Origin: Linum tenue
Taxonomy: Eukaryota; Streptophyta; Magnoliopsida; Malpighiales; Linaceae
NCBI GenBank assembly: GCA_946122785.1
Contig: CAMGYJ010000010.1
Coordinates: 46,087,134 to 46,151,133, forward strand
Direction of reading: 5' to 3'
DNA: 64,000 bases
Positions within the stretch are counted from its first letter, which is position 1; the number at the start of each line of letters is the position of its first letter. The notes beneath the pieces were generated by a model. It was not told where the DNA came from, did no database searches, and saw only the letters and a list, made by a program, of their open reading frames with translations. Positions 49,177 through 62,051 of this stretch are shown piece by piece. A program made the translations under genes and the position numbers.

Positions 49177-51657
49177 TCATCTTCGCTTCTTCTTCTCGGA
49201 GCTCGAAGACCTCTCGAATTCGCAGTCGAGGCCAAAGCATTTGAGGAATACCAGTTTAGCTAGCCGGATGTAGTTGCAGGGATGGTAGTTGGTCACAGCA
49301 TCCCCCTCTACGGTGTCTTCACTCACTATTCTTCTGCCTGTGGTCGTCGTCGTCATCGCTAGCTCTCCTTTTATGCTCTGGCTCCTAGTCACCTGAGAAA
49401 GAACAATTTTTAGCAGCCGCGCGTTAGTCATTTGTTGATGCATTCAAATTCAGCTCTCAGTACTTTCAAGAATATGAACCGTGTAATGTGAATGCCATTC
49501 AGAAGCAGAGATTTCCTAGCAGGCTAGCCTTAGTATGAAGGCAAAAGGAGACTGATAAGTAACGAAGGTACCAAAGTGGGATTCCATGAGTAAAAAAGAA
49601 TGAAGCTTTGGTCACCAGACATAGCTGATATACTCTTTCTAGTTCACAACCAATATGAGGAAACTGATCTAACTACTCTGGCTGCAACGAAAACAAACCG
49701 AAACTTCTTCCCGGTTTCAGCGACGCCTGAACAAGATCATTGCTTGACTAGTCTCATGACTAAGCTGACATGAACAGCAGAGGACACAACTGATTAGTTC
49801 GGTCAATTAGCAGCCGAGCTGCAGTCACTGATGTTCTACCATAAGAAAAACTGGCAGCATGAAGCCTGGAAGTGTAAGGTGCTTGAAGAAAGACCAATTA
49901 CAGTTGACATTCAAAGCGGATATAGTATCAGATAGCAACAAGTTTTCTTGTGAGCTCTGAATAATTTAACGAATAAGAAGTTAGAAACCATCAAAGCCAA
50001 TCCACCTTTCTTCTCTGCCCTACCATATATCATTGTCTATCCATTGATAAGACCTGCCCTTCTATTATTAATCAAAACTATCAGATGACAAGAACACAAG
50101 TCGACAACAAGAACAGCGAATAACGCTAGTAATGGACCTATGCGGATTTAATGAGTCGAAGATAATATTATCATTTATACTATTATATATTTCTTCGTGG
50201 AGTCCAATAGATGCTCACGTGTATCTCCCCTCCCTTTCTTCGCAAGAACAGTTTTTTAAATCTTTTCCATTAGAAATCATCTAACAATAAAAAAAGATTT
50301 AACCTTGGTTTGATACAATCAATAACGATTGGAGATTAGAAATCTCTCATTTCATGTAAAAGATGAAGGGCTGATTTGACTAGATGATCGACTCATCTTT
50401 AACAAACCTAACATTTGTAACATTTGTGGCGTATGCAGTATGTTATATGGTTCATTCAATTGACGGTTTCATTTAACAGAACAAATGGGGGGAAAAACGA
50501 AACTTTGCGAATGGTTTTCGCTATAAAAAAAAAAAAAAAAAGATAACCATATCAACGTGCGTGTGTAAAACGTTCTTTCACAAAATACTAAAATTCGTTA
50601 AACCGAGAATCAATCAAGTACCTAGAATATCACAAATGTCATCAACACATGGAACATTCACGCTACAAATGTCATTTCAAAAAGTTTCGTACCACAATTA
50701 TCATTGTGAAATACCCTTTAAGATTTAAACCTACAAATCACCAATTTCACCATCAACCAAGCCGGTTATCATTACCCTGAGCAATCAAAAGGCGTTGGAG
50801 CAAAAGGCATAATGATGTCGACCAGACTTGTAACCTACAACCAACCATCATTACTGATCTTCAATCAAATTGACAACTACCCAAAATTCCTTCTTACTGA
50901 ACTTTCTTCTAATCACTAGTAGGAAATTTTCCTAGCTCAAAATCCTTCTTTTAGCTGGATTGTGTTGATTAGGAGGTAAACAGTAAGAGTGTAAGGCCGT
51001 GTTTGGATTCCGAATCAACTATCATTATCATACAATTATTTTAAGAAATCATTTTGGCCCCTTTTATCAACTTGTTTACTTTGACTCTGAAACACGGCAG
51101 AGATCAGAGCAGAGACCTCTTCTTCCACATTTCCCCTAATTTCCTTTTCGTGGCTAACAGAAACCAAAAAGTTAACCGAAAAGCCAAACAGCTCCTATCG
51201 AGTTCATCAAACAAACAAAAATTCAGCAGTAAATTAAATCAAATTAAACAAAAAAAACAGTCTCACCAAACACTGACGGTAACGACACGCAAAACGGCCG
51301 AAAAGGAAGAAACGTAAAGCAATCGGCAGAAAGAAATTGGAACTAGAATCGGGGGAAATCAGTTAGACCTACCTGACAGTGGCGGACGTAATCGGCGACG
51401 GTCTTCGAATCATCGCCGCCGCCGTGCTTCGCGATCTTCTTTGTATCGTCGGAATCTCTGCTGTAGCTGGAGGAAGCCGAATCGGCGGAGGCAGCGACGG
51501 AGGATGATAAAATGGAGGCCTCGTCGTCGGGGGAAGTGATGGAGAAGCTGAAGCAGTAGAAGAGGAAGACGATGAGCAAGAGGACCAGAATCTGAATCCA
51601 GATTAGCCATGGAATCCTGTAGCTCTGGAGCGTCAGCTCGTCGCCGAAATCAAACAT
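49177..51657 (-). CDS. Small single-pass membrane protein, unknown function
   Basis: Two exons, 51657-51373 and 49392-49177, joined in phase 0 by a clean GT-AG intron of 1980 bp, give 166 residues. Residues about 17-40 (IPWLIWIQILVLLLIVFLFY) form one membrane span near the N-terminus. A Ser/Ala/Asp-rich part follows, then DSKTVADYVRHCQVTRSQSI across the junction, and a basic C-terminus after LAKLVFLKCFGLDCEFE ending SSSSEKKKRR. I do not recognise the family. Regular splice sites, balanced codons and a conserved-looking C-terminal half argue that it is real. The long intron may hide another exon. The frame continues upstream of 51657 but with no ATG. Confidence 0.6.
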
Positions 51658-53174
51658 GATGGAGAGAAGGAAAAGAAAGATTATGACAAATTGGAGAACG
51701 GAAATCAGCAAGGCGGCGGCGGCGGCGAGGCGGAGGGGACTTTACCGGCGAGCGGCGGCGGGTGGGGTAGGTAGAGGGAATCGGAAAGCGAGTGGGGTTG
51801 GATGACTAAGCAAGGAAGGAAGGAAGGGAGCTTTTTATCAATGGAATGATCGAGGAGTCACTTCATTCCTTTTTTGTTTTTTTCCCTCTATCCGCGAGCA
51901 GGGAAGGAGCCGTTTTGTCCTTCTACGCACTTATTTAATGAAGATTATCAATGAAGTACCCATACTTTTATGCTGTTGCGTAACGGTACACGCAGTATGG
52001 ATTCATTTGGTCAAGACGTCCCACTATTTAGTAATTAGGAGAAAATTATAAGCTTTGTGGCGCTTAGGTGGATGGTTTAGGTCAATCAAACCAGATGAGT
52101 TTGTCTACTATCATGAGTTGGTGGTTAGCCTAAAGTGACGAATATCGAACTAATGCGGAGTTTCTGGTCTCGCAACAGACGACAGGTTGTATCGGAACTA
52201 AAAAATTTTGATCTCGACCAATACATTTAGTACGTTGCGCCGAGACGTCTGGTGATATAAGATGATCGTGGATTAAATCGGCCTCGGAAATAAAATTTAC
52301 TATTTTTTGGTAAATTAATCATTGAAAGCGGCCCAACTTTGCTAACTTCCAAGATTAGAGTTAAAAACTAATTTATTAAGCGGCTACTAGCAATACTACC
52401 CAAGGATAGGTATATAGTCTAGACCCTCTCAATTTTATGGTAAACGTAAGACCAATGTTATATCAACCGAATATTATTACATAATAATGAATCTCTAGTG
52501 GCGGTTGTTTTGTTTAATGAAATCCTTTGACCCCAAATATTAGTAATTACAGCATATTAAGAAGAAGAAAAAAAATTATGGGCCTTCTGAATCCGCCTCT
52601 AGTTATATCTTGGCATGGTGGGTTCATCCAAATATATACCTTTGATTTTCTTAATCAAATTAATTTTCTGAAATGCAGGACAAGATCCTCGTAAATTTAT
52701 ATTGCCAAAGTTAACTTAAATGTAATAAATAGTGATTAGAGTGGTTAATACTTTATACGATGTTAACTCTATAAAATTTAACACCATCGGAATTTGGTGA
52801 TTGGAATTTGGAACACCATCGGCGCATTTAAAAAAAGTGGGGGAAAAAAAAAAACAAAAATTAGGAAGCAAGCAAAATGAGTATTAGAGAAAATTGGCAA
52901 AAAAGGGGCAAATCGAATTACAGGAAAATCAAATCAAATTTTCATCTTTCTCCCTCTGTTAAACAAACATCTCGCGAGAACCCAAAAACATCGGATCGTC
53001 ATTTCCCCCAAAATCACGAGTCCCCGTCGTCGTCGTTCTCCGCCATCTCTTCCTTTCTCCTCTTTCTAATCTCGAAATCCTCTCCGCCCCCTTTGCCTCG
53101 CCGGCCAGCCGCTCGCCTCTCTCCATGGCAAACGCCTCCTCCCGTTTCATCATCGCAGTCCATTAATTAAATTA
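51658..53174. other. Promoter sides of two diverging genes; no gene seen
   Basis: The left part is the leader of the membrane-protein gene; the right part, TC-rich from about 52940, is the leader of the MIZ1-family gene. Between them nothing is recognised. Short antisense frames are by-products of TC/GA-rich sequence. Confidence 0.5.
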
Positions 53175-53993
53175 ATGGGTGACCGAACGCCGCCGCGGAC
53201 CAGCAACGCCTCATCCAATTCCCAAACTCCGACCCCACCGCCGCCTCCCCTACCGGCCGCCGCCGCCGCCGTCTCCCTCCTCCAGCCGGCCAGCAAGAAC
53301 AAGAAATCCAAGCCCAAGGTCGTCCGCGTCTTCCGATCCGTGTTCCGCTCCTTCCCAATAATCGGCGCCCCGGCCTGCCGGATGCCGATCCTCCTCTCGA
53401 GCGGGTTCTCCGACGGGCCGAATCGGGGCGGGGTGTCGGGCACCCGGGTCACGGGCACCCTGTTCGGGTACCGGAAGGGCCGGGTCAGCCTCTCGATCCA
53501 GGAAACCCCCAAATGCCTCCCTTCCGCCGTCGTCGAGCTCGCGATGCAGACGAGCGTCCTGCAGAAGGAGCTCGGGTCGGGGATGCTCCGGATCGCGCTC
53601 GAGTGCGAGAAGCGGGCCGACAACGGCGACGGGAACAGCAGCGGTGGCAACAACAACAACAACGGGGGTTCTAACGGCAGCAGCAGCAATAAGATGAAAT
53701 TGCTGGACGAGCCGCTGTGGACGATGTACTGCAACGGGAAGAAGACGGGTTACGGCGTGAAGAGGGAGGCGACGGCGGAGGATTTGCAGGTGATGGAGCT
53801 GTTGAAGCCGGTTTCCATGGGGGCTGGGGTTTTGCCTGGGAACGCGGAGACGGAAGGGGTGGAAGGCGAGCTGGCGTATATGCGGGCCTTTTTCGAGCGG
53901 GTCGTTGGGTCCAAGGATTCTGAGACTTTCTATATGTTGAGCCCAGAAGGGAATAATGGGCCGGAACTCACCATCTTCTTTGTCCGCGTGTAA
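53175..53993 (+). CDS. MIZU-KUSSEI 1 (MIZ1/DUF617) family protein
   Basis: An intronless 272-residue protein. After a Pro/Ser/Ala-rich N-terminus, the MIZ domain runs from about 85 to the end: GTRVTGTLFGYRKGRVSLSI, ETPKCLPSAVVELAM, LLDEPLWTMYCNGKKTGYGV, YMRAFFERVVGSKDSETFYM and a terminal GPELTIFFVRV. MIZ1 of Arabidopsis is an endoplasmic-reticulum-associated protein required for root hydrotropism; most relatives have no known role. Here an Asn/Gly/Ser run (GNSSGGNNNNNGGSNGSSSN, about 157-176) is inserted inside the domain just before the EPLWTMYCNG block. The gene is strongly GC-rich, unlike its surroundings, so the antisense strand shows long false frames. Confidence 0.9.
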   Translation: MGDRTPPRTSNASSNSQTPTPPPPPLPAAAAAVSLLQPASKNKKSKPKVVRVFRSVFRSFPIIGAPACRMPILLSSGFSDGPNRGGVSGTRVTGTLFGYRKGRVSLSIQETPKCLPSAVVELAMQTSVLQKELGSGMLRIALECEKRADNGDGNSSGGNNNNNGGSNGSSSNKMKLLDEPLWTMYCNGKKTGYGVKREATAEDLQVMELLKPVSMGAGVLPGNAETEGVEGELAYMRAFFERVVGSKDSETFYMLSPEGNNGPELTIFFVRV

Positions 53994-55387
53994 AACTATA
54001 GAGAAGAGCAAAAAAAAAAAAAAAAACCTACCTTGACAATGGTGGCGGGCTGATCTCCTCGTTCTCTTAATTATTATGAAACTGAAATTTTGACTCATGT
54101 TCATCATAATAATAGGGTCTTATACTCTTATTTTGCCTCCGGCTGTTTGATGCTTTGTATGATGACCATCTATAACGAATGGTTAGTTGTGTTTAATGAA
54201 ACGTCGAACTTCAATGTGAGATCACGACGAAGACAAATTTTTTTTGTTATCCAATCTGTTATAAAGTGGGGGATGTGAAGAGGAGACGGAGGAGGTATTT
54301 TTTCTGGACCAAGGTTACATCAGGCGATTTTTCAATTCGTCGGCAGTTAGAGAAACGACAAACTGTTTCTGTAGCGTCCACTGGAGTTGGAGTTATATTA
54401 GAGACAGTAGATTTTGTTATTGTTATTTTCTCCCTTCATGGGATATTTTTGTTGTTGTTGGGAGGGGGCTTTCAACTTGATTAAAATCTTTGATAGGGAG
54501 GGTGAGTATATGGTGTTCACCATCTGCATGATTTGTTGGGTTTTGGATGGTATAAATTATACATATACAATTGGCTTTGTTTGGATTTTTCTTTTGTTCA
54601 TGTCACTAAGAAAATCATCACATGATAGTTTGTTCCATGACATTTTGCTCAATAAATATAATATAAGTATATGGAAATTGTTTAGATCGACTTGTTTTTC
54701 CGTGTAAATAGTGGTAACAAATAGATATAGAACAAGAACTCAAGAAGCAACCAAACGGGTTAGGCAATACTAATTAATTTGTCGACAAACGAGTCAGTTT
54801 AGCAACTATCGTTAATTCTTGTCATTCTTTCATTTTCACAAATGTTATTTGAACGGAATTTTGACATATGGCTGTTATAAACAGTTTTTCAAAGATTATA
54901 AGTTCAATATATTAATCTATTTTGCAAAAGGATAAAAATACTGAACTGCTCATAGAGTGGCACGCAAAGCCCTGTTGTTGTCCCGAACTCCCGGTTAGAA
55001 TTAGATTTTTTAGATTTTGTTGGGTGGCTAGCTAGTGGGATAGGAAGGGATTATGACTTGTGGGTAGTATTCTTTTTAACTATTTTCTTGGCATTTCTCG
55101 AAGAAAAAAAATACTGAAAAATTTCCAAATACCTTAACCTTGACCGTCTGACCCAACCGACCAACCAATCCATGGTTGGTTGGTTAAAACTTAAGTGACC
55201 AGATTATTATCATATTAGAACGTTAAACCAGGGAGGGAAAATTCAATTAACTAGATTCAACAAAAATAAATAATCAATAAAATAATAAAATAAAAGCAAA
55301 TATAATATCTCACACCACAGCTTTCGAAAACTGATCGTAAGCTTTCACCCCCTTTCTCCATCCTTCTCCACATTTCCGCGCCAATCC
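53994..55387. other. Intergenic; no gene seen
   Basis: Begins with the 3' untranslated region of the MIZ1-family gene (A-run at 54011-54026) and ends with the DPE1 leader. AT-rich between, without conserved frames. Confidence 0.5.
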
Positions 55388-58300
55388 ATGGCTCAGCTGA
55401 GCTCCATCTCGCTCTCTCCAGCTTGTATCTCTTCTCCCGCGTCCACCTCCGCCGCTCCGTTTCTCCTCCTCCCCGTCTCTCGTCGATTCGACTCCTCGCT
55501 GCGCCGCCGCGGGTTCCCTGCCCTAGCTACCCTCTCCATGACTTCCGAACTCTCCCGCGCCGCTTCCTTCGCCGTCGGCGAAAGCTTCCCCGACGCTTAC
55601 GGCGACTGGCTTCCCAAGCGTGATCCGGGGTCTCGCAGGAGAGCTGGCGTCTTGCTCCATCCTACTTCCTTGAGAGGGCCTCACGGCATTGGGGATCTCG
55701 GCCAGGAGGCGTTCCGGTTCGTCGATTGGCTGAGCGACGCTGGTTGCTCCGTTTGGCAGGTTTGTCGAATTTCTGTTTGAATTCGCCGAGTCACGGGAAT
55801 GATCTGGAGGAGAGCGATTCTACATGATAGTTTTCTTCAGAAATTAAATTGTCTGCATAGGCGCCGAGAGTGGTGTATAATTATGGTTTTTGTCCTCCTT
55901 GTCATATTTTATGCAATGCAGTAAAGCTTAGCAGAATCAATGTGTCTGTTTTACAGGTTCTCCCGCTAGTTCCACCTGATGATGAAGGATCACCGTACTC
56001 GGGCAAGGTGACTGTTCCTGCTGAGAAGCCTTAGCTTTTGAGCATTTGTAGTGAGAACTGTCGAAATGCATCTTTCTGGTGTTGAACTCGGGACATTTCT
56101 GTGCATGTTGACTGAATGGTTGAACTCTTGCTCAGGATGCTAATTGTGGTAATACCCTCTTGATTTCTCTCGAAGAACTTGTAAAGGATGGTTTGTTGTC
56201 AGCAGACGAGCTTCCGGAACCTATGTGAGGAATTTTGGTGTATTTGCCTGTGGATTGGGAGATCATAGTGTTGGTGCTTTGTTAGCTGACCTCTGTGAAT
56301 ATTTCACTGATTGTGCAGAGATGCCGAACGTGTAAATTTCTCTGCTGCTTCTGAATTGAAGGATCCTCTGATCACCAAGGTAAATTATCAAGACCTGAAC
56401 AATTGCTGTTGAGTTCTTGTTGTTCTATGGCATGTAACTCTGGTAGAAGCGGTCTTCAGGTTAATTGAAGAAAAAAGTCCCCAATTATCAAGTTCTGCAC
56501 ATTTTAATCTTGAGGTTAATTGAAGAAAAAGGGCCGCATTGCTAAGTTCTGCATATTTTAAGTTAGACTCAACTAGATTTACTCGAATTTTTATTAAACC
56601 TTTTGAGTTGATCTAAACATGTGAATAGCAATTATTTCATTGCATGCCTATTCTTAATTCAACAGCTTACTTACAGTGGACCTTTCATAGGCTGCAGAGA
56701 GATTGGTTAAGAGTGACTCTAACCTTAAAAGACAGCTTGATGATTTTCGTAAAGACCCCAGCATAGCAAGTAAGGCTTCTATTTGTCGCTATTATCACAC
56801 ATGCACCTGATATGCATTGGTAACTTGGGTTACATACCATGCCATTTTGTTTTAGCCTATGATTTTGGTAAAGTAATTGGATGCAGAGCTAGTAGTTTAG
56901 GTAACTGCTTTCTTCCCAAAGGCCATTTCTGCGAATGTTATTTTTTCATGAAATATGTTCTGATCAATTTTTCTTCTTTGAGTTAGTTACTAAGATGTGT
57001 CTCCGTTTTATGTGGTTTGTGTTCCTTGCTTTAGCTACTCTCCCCTTGTAATGCTGGTAACATGACATACTCTCTGTTTGCCAGAGATAGATGCTTTAAA
57101 ACGTAGCCACTTTTGCAGGCTGGCTTCTAGATGCAGCTTACTTTGCTGCAATTGACAATTCGACGAATGCACTGGACTGGTACCAATGGCCCGAACCTTT
57201 GAAAAATCGCCACCTTGCAGCTCTGGAAGACATTTATGAACGTGAAAAGGATTTTGTACGGATCAATACAACTTCTTTTTACTTAATTAATCAATTGTGT
57301 CTGGGTGTATGAGCCCGATGCTGGAGGCACTAACTGTTACCCTACTTGGTTTCTCTGGCCCAGATAGATATATTCATTGCACGGCAGTTCTTATTCCAGA
57401 GGCAGTGGCGGAAACTTCGTGCCTATGCACAGAAGAATGGAGTCAGTATAATGGGAGACATGCCCATCTATGTCGGCTATCACAGTGCTGATGTTTGGGC
57501 CAATAAGAAACACTTTTTACTGGTAAGGAGCTCTCTGTGAATGCTTCTGGATTTTCTCCACATGCAGGTTAGCCGTACTATGCTCTACCATTTTTTGTCA
57601 TCAATTCTACTTTCTTACTTCTAGAACAAGAGCGGCTTTCCTCTTCTGGTTAGTGGTGTTCCTCCTGACGCCTTCAGTGAAACTGGTCAATTGTGGGGCA
57701 GGTCTGTCCGGAACTCAGCTCTAAACCATATTTTTATTCTTTGAATATTCCTTTTCGTTTCCAGTTTTATTTGCAGCTCTCTGTCAATGAGTCCGGAAGG
57801 GTTAAATAACAACAGAAAGTGACTTTCATTCGAGAGCTAGCAAAGCCTTATATGTTGTGGGTGAATTTCTTTGTTGGTGTCTTTTCTAGTTAGGGTGTCA
57901 TTGAAATTTGAAACACACAGTATTTGTAATTCTACACGTTTTTAGTAATGCCCATTGATTATGCAGATAAAAAAGAAGAGCAAATTTTTGGAAAGTACTG
58001 ATGGCAAATTAAGACTTGAAAGCATCTTTGTCTATAATTTACAAGCAGTTAAACATCTGCCACAAATTTCAATAGGCATTTGAACTGAATGAATCCAAAT
58101 TGATGACAAATTTTAGATCTTTAGTTTATAAGTACATTGGCCTTGATCTCCAAATGATTGGAATTCTCTTCAAGGTGCAATGTGTTTTGAACCTCATTTC
58201 CCAAGTTACTCTCCAACTTGGAAACTAAAGGATGAGATACTGGTTGAAGTATCTCTGTTGGTGGTTCATGTTCATGTTCCGTCTGCGACACTCTTTGTGT

Positions 58301-60877
58301 AATCTATATTATATTGTATTATGATAAAGCATACACCTTATCTGACTTCTGTGTACTCCATGCGAGTTCTCTTCTATAATGCTATTTGGTAGTGCTAATA
58401 TGCTATTGCTTCCAGCATTAGATGTCTGAGTCTGTATCAATAGCATTAGCAACGACGCACTAATACCAGAAACGATAATTGCTTAGTTTCATGGATTGTG
58501 TTTTTCGTTCTCCTTGTCTCTAGTTTTTTTTCTGATGCTTTCTTTAAGTTTGTCTTACTTAATCCACCAAATGTTTACCCAACATCAGTGAACTTACTAG
58601 TTAACTTGACATTTGCCCTGAAGCCCTTTATATCATTGGAACTCCATGGAGAAAGATGGCTTTTCATGGTGGGTAAAACGCATAAGACGGGCTCAAGATC
58701 TATATGATGAATTCAGGATAGACCATTTTAGAGGGTTTGCTGGTTACTGGGCTGTGTCTTCTGGTGAGGATATTTCAAGTTTTATCTATTATTGTTTTTA
58801 ATTTCAAGTTTTATCTATTATTGTTTTTAATTTTGAAATAGACACGTCATGCTAATGATAAGTTGCATCAATATGCAGAGGCAAAGATAGCAATGATTGG
58901 AAACTGGAAGGTCTATTTTATTTCATTCAAGCAATATTTATGTTGCAGCTCTCTGTGCTATTATTGACTTGGTCCTTTCTTTTGATGACAGTAGGCAGGA
59001 CCTGGAAAGTCCTTGTTTGATGCTATCTCTAGAGCTGTTGGTGATATAAAGATAATAGCTGAAGATTTGGTAAGCATTTTTCTGTCGAAGAGACAGTTGT
59101 TTCCCCCTTTTCCTTGTTACAGTGAGCTGAACAATTGCAAACATATTACTTCATGACAATTAGTGAAGCTCTTTGGTCATGGAGAAGCTTTTAATTCAAA
59201 AGTTTAGCTATCAATCACACTATAATTTTCAGTGGTTTTGCAATATTATGAGGACTAGTTAAAAAAGTTATGACTCCAAAAATTCATACCTTCCTGCCCC
59301 AACTTTCTTATTTGGGGCGATGAAAGAACCTTCTATTCTGCAGTGGACACCAACTCATTTTCTTTGTTATTTTTTTTCTCTGCATCATGGAAACAGTTGC
59401 TGTTATGACCATAGCTCAAGCTTAAGTGTCATGGACATTTCATCATAAGAAAATTCCATCCAGCTGCATGTTCTTTATTAAATTTGGGCAAAAATAATCT
59501 TTCTCGTATTTCAGCTTATCTGGATGACCATAATATTCTGACACCTTTAAGTGCAATTGCAGGGAGTAATCACTGAGGATGTAGTTGAGCTCAGGAAATC
59601 CATTGGTGCACCCGGAATGGCCGTGCTCCAATTCGGTAAAAAGCTGTCTGCTTGTATTTCCACCCTTTTGTGCCAAGCGCTCTGCTTTTCTTAACTGCTT
59701 TGCGTTTGCTTGGTTCAGCTTTTGGAAGTGATGCAGAAAACCCGCATCTGCCTCATAATCACGAGGCCAATCAAGTTGTGTACACCGGAACTCATGATAA
59801 TGATACGGTAAGAGTCAATCTATGCTCCAAACGATTCCAGTTACAGCTGTAATCTTCCAATTGGAAGATGCTAGGAGAGACTTGCAAGCGAAGAAACATC
59901 GTCTGAAGTTCTACATAATAACCTCAAGTGAATGAAACTGAAGTAATGGTGTCAAGTTAATGAAACTGAAGTAATGGTGTCCCTCTGCTGATAATTTTCA
60001 CTTTTCTTTATAACTGTAACAGATTCAAGGCTGGTGGGATGTTCTGCAGCAAGAAGAGAAGATGAACGTGAGTTTTTTTTGTGAATCATACACTTCCTTT
60101 AACACAGAGAATTGACATCCAGTGCTATACTGTCAAAAGCGATAACTAATTAGCGTTTGCCACATTTTATTTATTTAAGGTGTTGAGGTATACTTCAATC
60201 GCTGAAGAAGATGACATCCCATGGGCATTGATCCGAACTGCACTCTCGTCAGTTGCCCGGACAACAATCATACCGATGCAAGATATTCTTGGTCTGGGGA
60301 ACTCCGCAAGGATGAACATTCCAGCTACCCAGGTAAAAAGCACCTCTTACTAATTTTTGCAGCCGAATAATATGACCTTTGTAGGCAAATGCAATAATCA
60401 GACCGTTAAGGCTGCTTTTGGTTTTCATAGCCTTGTTCCAGATTTGAAAAAACAGCCATTTCGTGCAAATCCTGAGACTGGCCTAGATGTGGCAAATCCA
60501 CTCCACTGCAGTGGCTCGAGTTAAATATAACTGACCTGAATCGTGTGAATCCAAATCCATTGAGTTGATAGGTTACCCTGAAATACCTGGCATAGATGTA
60601 TATACGAACGATGCCGAATCTTAAGCATCCAAGCTCTCCTCTAGTCCTTGGCAGCCTCTTGCGTCTGGTGCCATCCATTGACTTGCATCTTGCATATTAT
60701 AGCTAGCATGTTTAACCTCCCTCATGTATCTAACTCAAGTCATCCTGCCTCGTGTTTTATATTTCACAACAGACTGGGAACTGGAGTTGGAGGATGCCGA
60801 GTTCCACGAGTTTTGACCAGCTAGGAAAAGAATCCAAGAGGCTGCACGAGTTGCTTTCATTGTACGGACGCCTGTAA
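55388..60877 (+). CDS. DPE1: 4-alpha-glucanotransferase, chloroplast (DPE1)
   Basis: A 578-residue enzyme from 16 exons: 55388-55759, 55957-56007, 56136-56224, 56319-56379, 56691-56769, 57119-57255, 57364-57522, 57625-57701, 58624-58763, 58879-58910, 58995-59069, 59563-59635, 59719-59807, 60023-60067, 60180-60332 and 60773-60877. All frames join. It transfers glucan units between malto-oligosaccharides, mainly using maltotriose from night-time starch breakdown (EC 2.4.1.25, GH77). Residues 1-50 are Ser/Arg-rich with few acids, a chloroplast transit peptide. GH77 motifs: LLHPTSLRGPHGIGD, GDMPIYV, RIDHFRGF with nucleophile Asp375, IIAEDLG with acid/base Glu422, and YTGTHDNDT with Asp475. Length equals the Arabidopsis enzyme (576). 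It appears fully functional. Confidence 0.96.
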
Positions 60878-61397
60878 GTGAGGTGACTATAATCATAGAC
60901 CATGAAAGCCGTATCACTGGCCAGTAAGTTATTATTCCTGTACGTAGTGCAATTTTTCTCTTCACAAAGTTTCTTTACATTTCAAATAAACCCCATTTTG
61001 GCTTACCAAATGTAATGACAGTTACACAAATTCGCAATAAAGTAAACTCTTCATCTTCTTCTCTATGCCACTTCCCTTCATTATAGTTACTTTATCTTAA
61101 TTTCAGCGCATTTTTACATGGTCCTAGAAATAGAAACAGAACTTCTGGAGATACGAGGCAGCAGCTGCTTTGCTCGATGGCAGCAGCAGCAGCTGCTTCC
61201 TCTATCATTCTTAGCAGGCAAAGATACAATTGGTGCAAGAATTAGCCGCCTGGGAAAGAAAAATTAAAGAACGATTGCTTACTGCCCATCTGGTGAGATT
61301 TTGTTGCTGATCTTTGCTCAGATTTGGCTTAGTCCTGTCTGAGAACCTCTACAGGCCAAAGTAGGTAAATCTTAAGTTGCTATTGCAAGTGTGCAGC
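60878..61397. other. DPE1 3' flank; no gene seen
   Basis: Probably the 3' untranslated region of DPE1 followed by spacer. A short GCAGCA-rich run lies at about 61155-61200. No conserved frame. Confidence 0.5.
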
Positions 61398-61826
61398 CTA
61401 GTCGTCTCTACAACTGGCACTGTTGAATTCGAATACCTGAAGGGTGAAAAGGTCGGCTGACCTGACCACTTTGTCATACTGCAGACTCTCTCTGCAGCCA
61501 GTCCAGCCATTGCAACAACTGCCAACCTGAGAAGTGAGAACAGGAGAACGCAGTTGGCTCAACGCGTCATAATAGTAGAGCACTTCGGAGCAATGTGTTG
61601 TCAGAGAATTACCTATCCAGTTCTTTGGAATCAAGATGGCTGCTATAATATCAACTTCTCCAGCTTCTCGTCGATGAGACTTACATGTTCTTTTCCGATA
61701 TCCAGCGAGTAACCCAGGGATCGGACCTAGGAAGTGAGCAGCTTCATGTCTAGTTATCCTGTCCTGGAAATCCAGGAAGAACGAGGAAAAGCCACCTAGG
61801 ATGTAATGTAAGAGTTTGATGATCAA
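61398..61826 (-). pseudogene. Decayed M41-peptidase-like (FtsH-related) gene piece
   Basis: Minus-strand pieces in shifting frames match a plant chloroplast family with an M41-type domain but no AAA part (At5g27290/At1g56180 type): LHYILGGFSSFFLDFQDRIT and RHEAAHFL with the zinc-site HExxH, then in another frame LDIGKEHVSLIDEKLEKL, then AGLAAEGL-like remnants leading to LQYDKVVRSADLFTLQ. Internal stops and at least two frameshifts break it, though an open frame of 142 codons happens to span part. The rest of the gene is not nearby. Confidence 0.7.
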
Positions 61827-62051
61827 ATTAACAGATTAGAGAGTATAAAGGATTAGACTATAATTTTCCCAAGCAACGGGAAGGGTAAAATAAAAAAAAA
61901 AATACTGGTACGAAAATTAACTCCCTTATGGTTCGTTAACGTGATTGACAATGCGGCCAGAAATCCAAACCTCCCTAAAACCCTAATCTCTGCGTCTTTC
62001 CTTCTTCTCCTTCATCTTCTCTCCAGTCTCGATCGGAAGTGAGGGCTGAAA

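Noticed and set aside
53250..54107. A 285-codon minus-strand open frame opposite the MIZ1-family gene
   Set aside because: It is the antisense shadow of a GC-rich intronless gene; its His/Arg/Val/Leu-rich translation matches no family.
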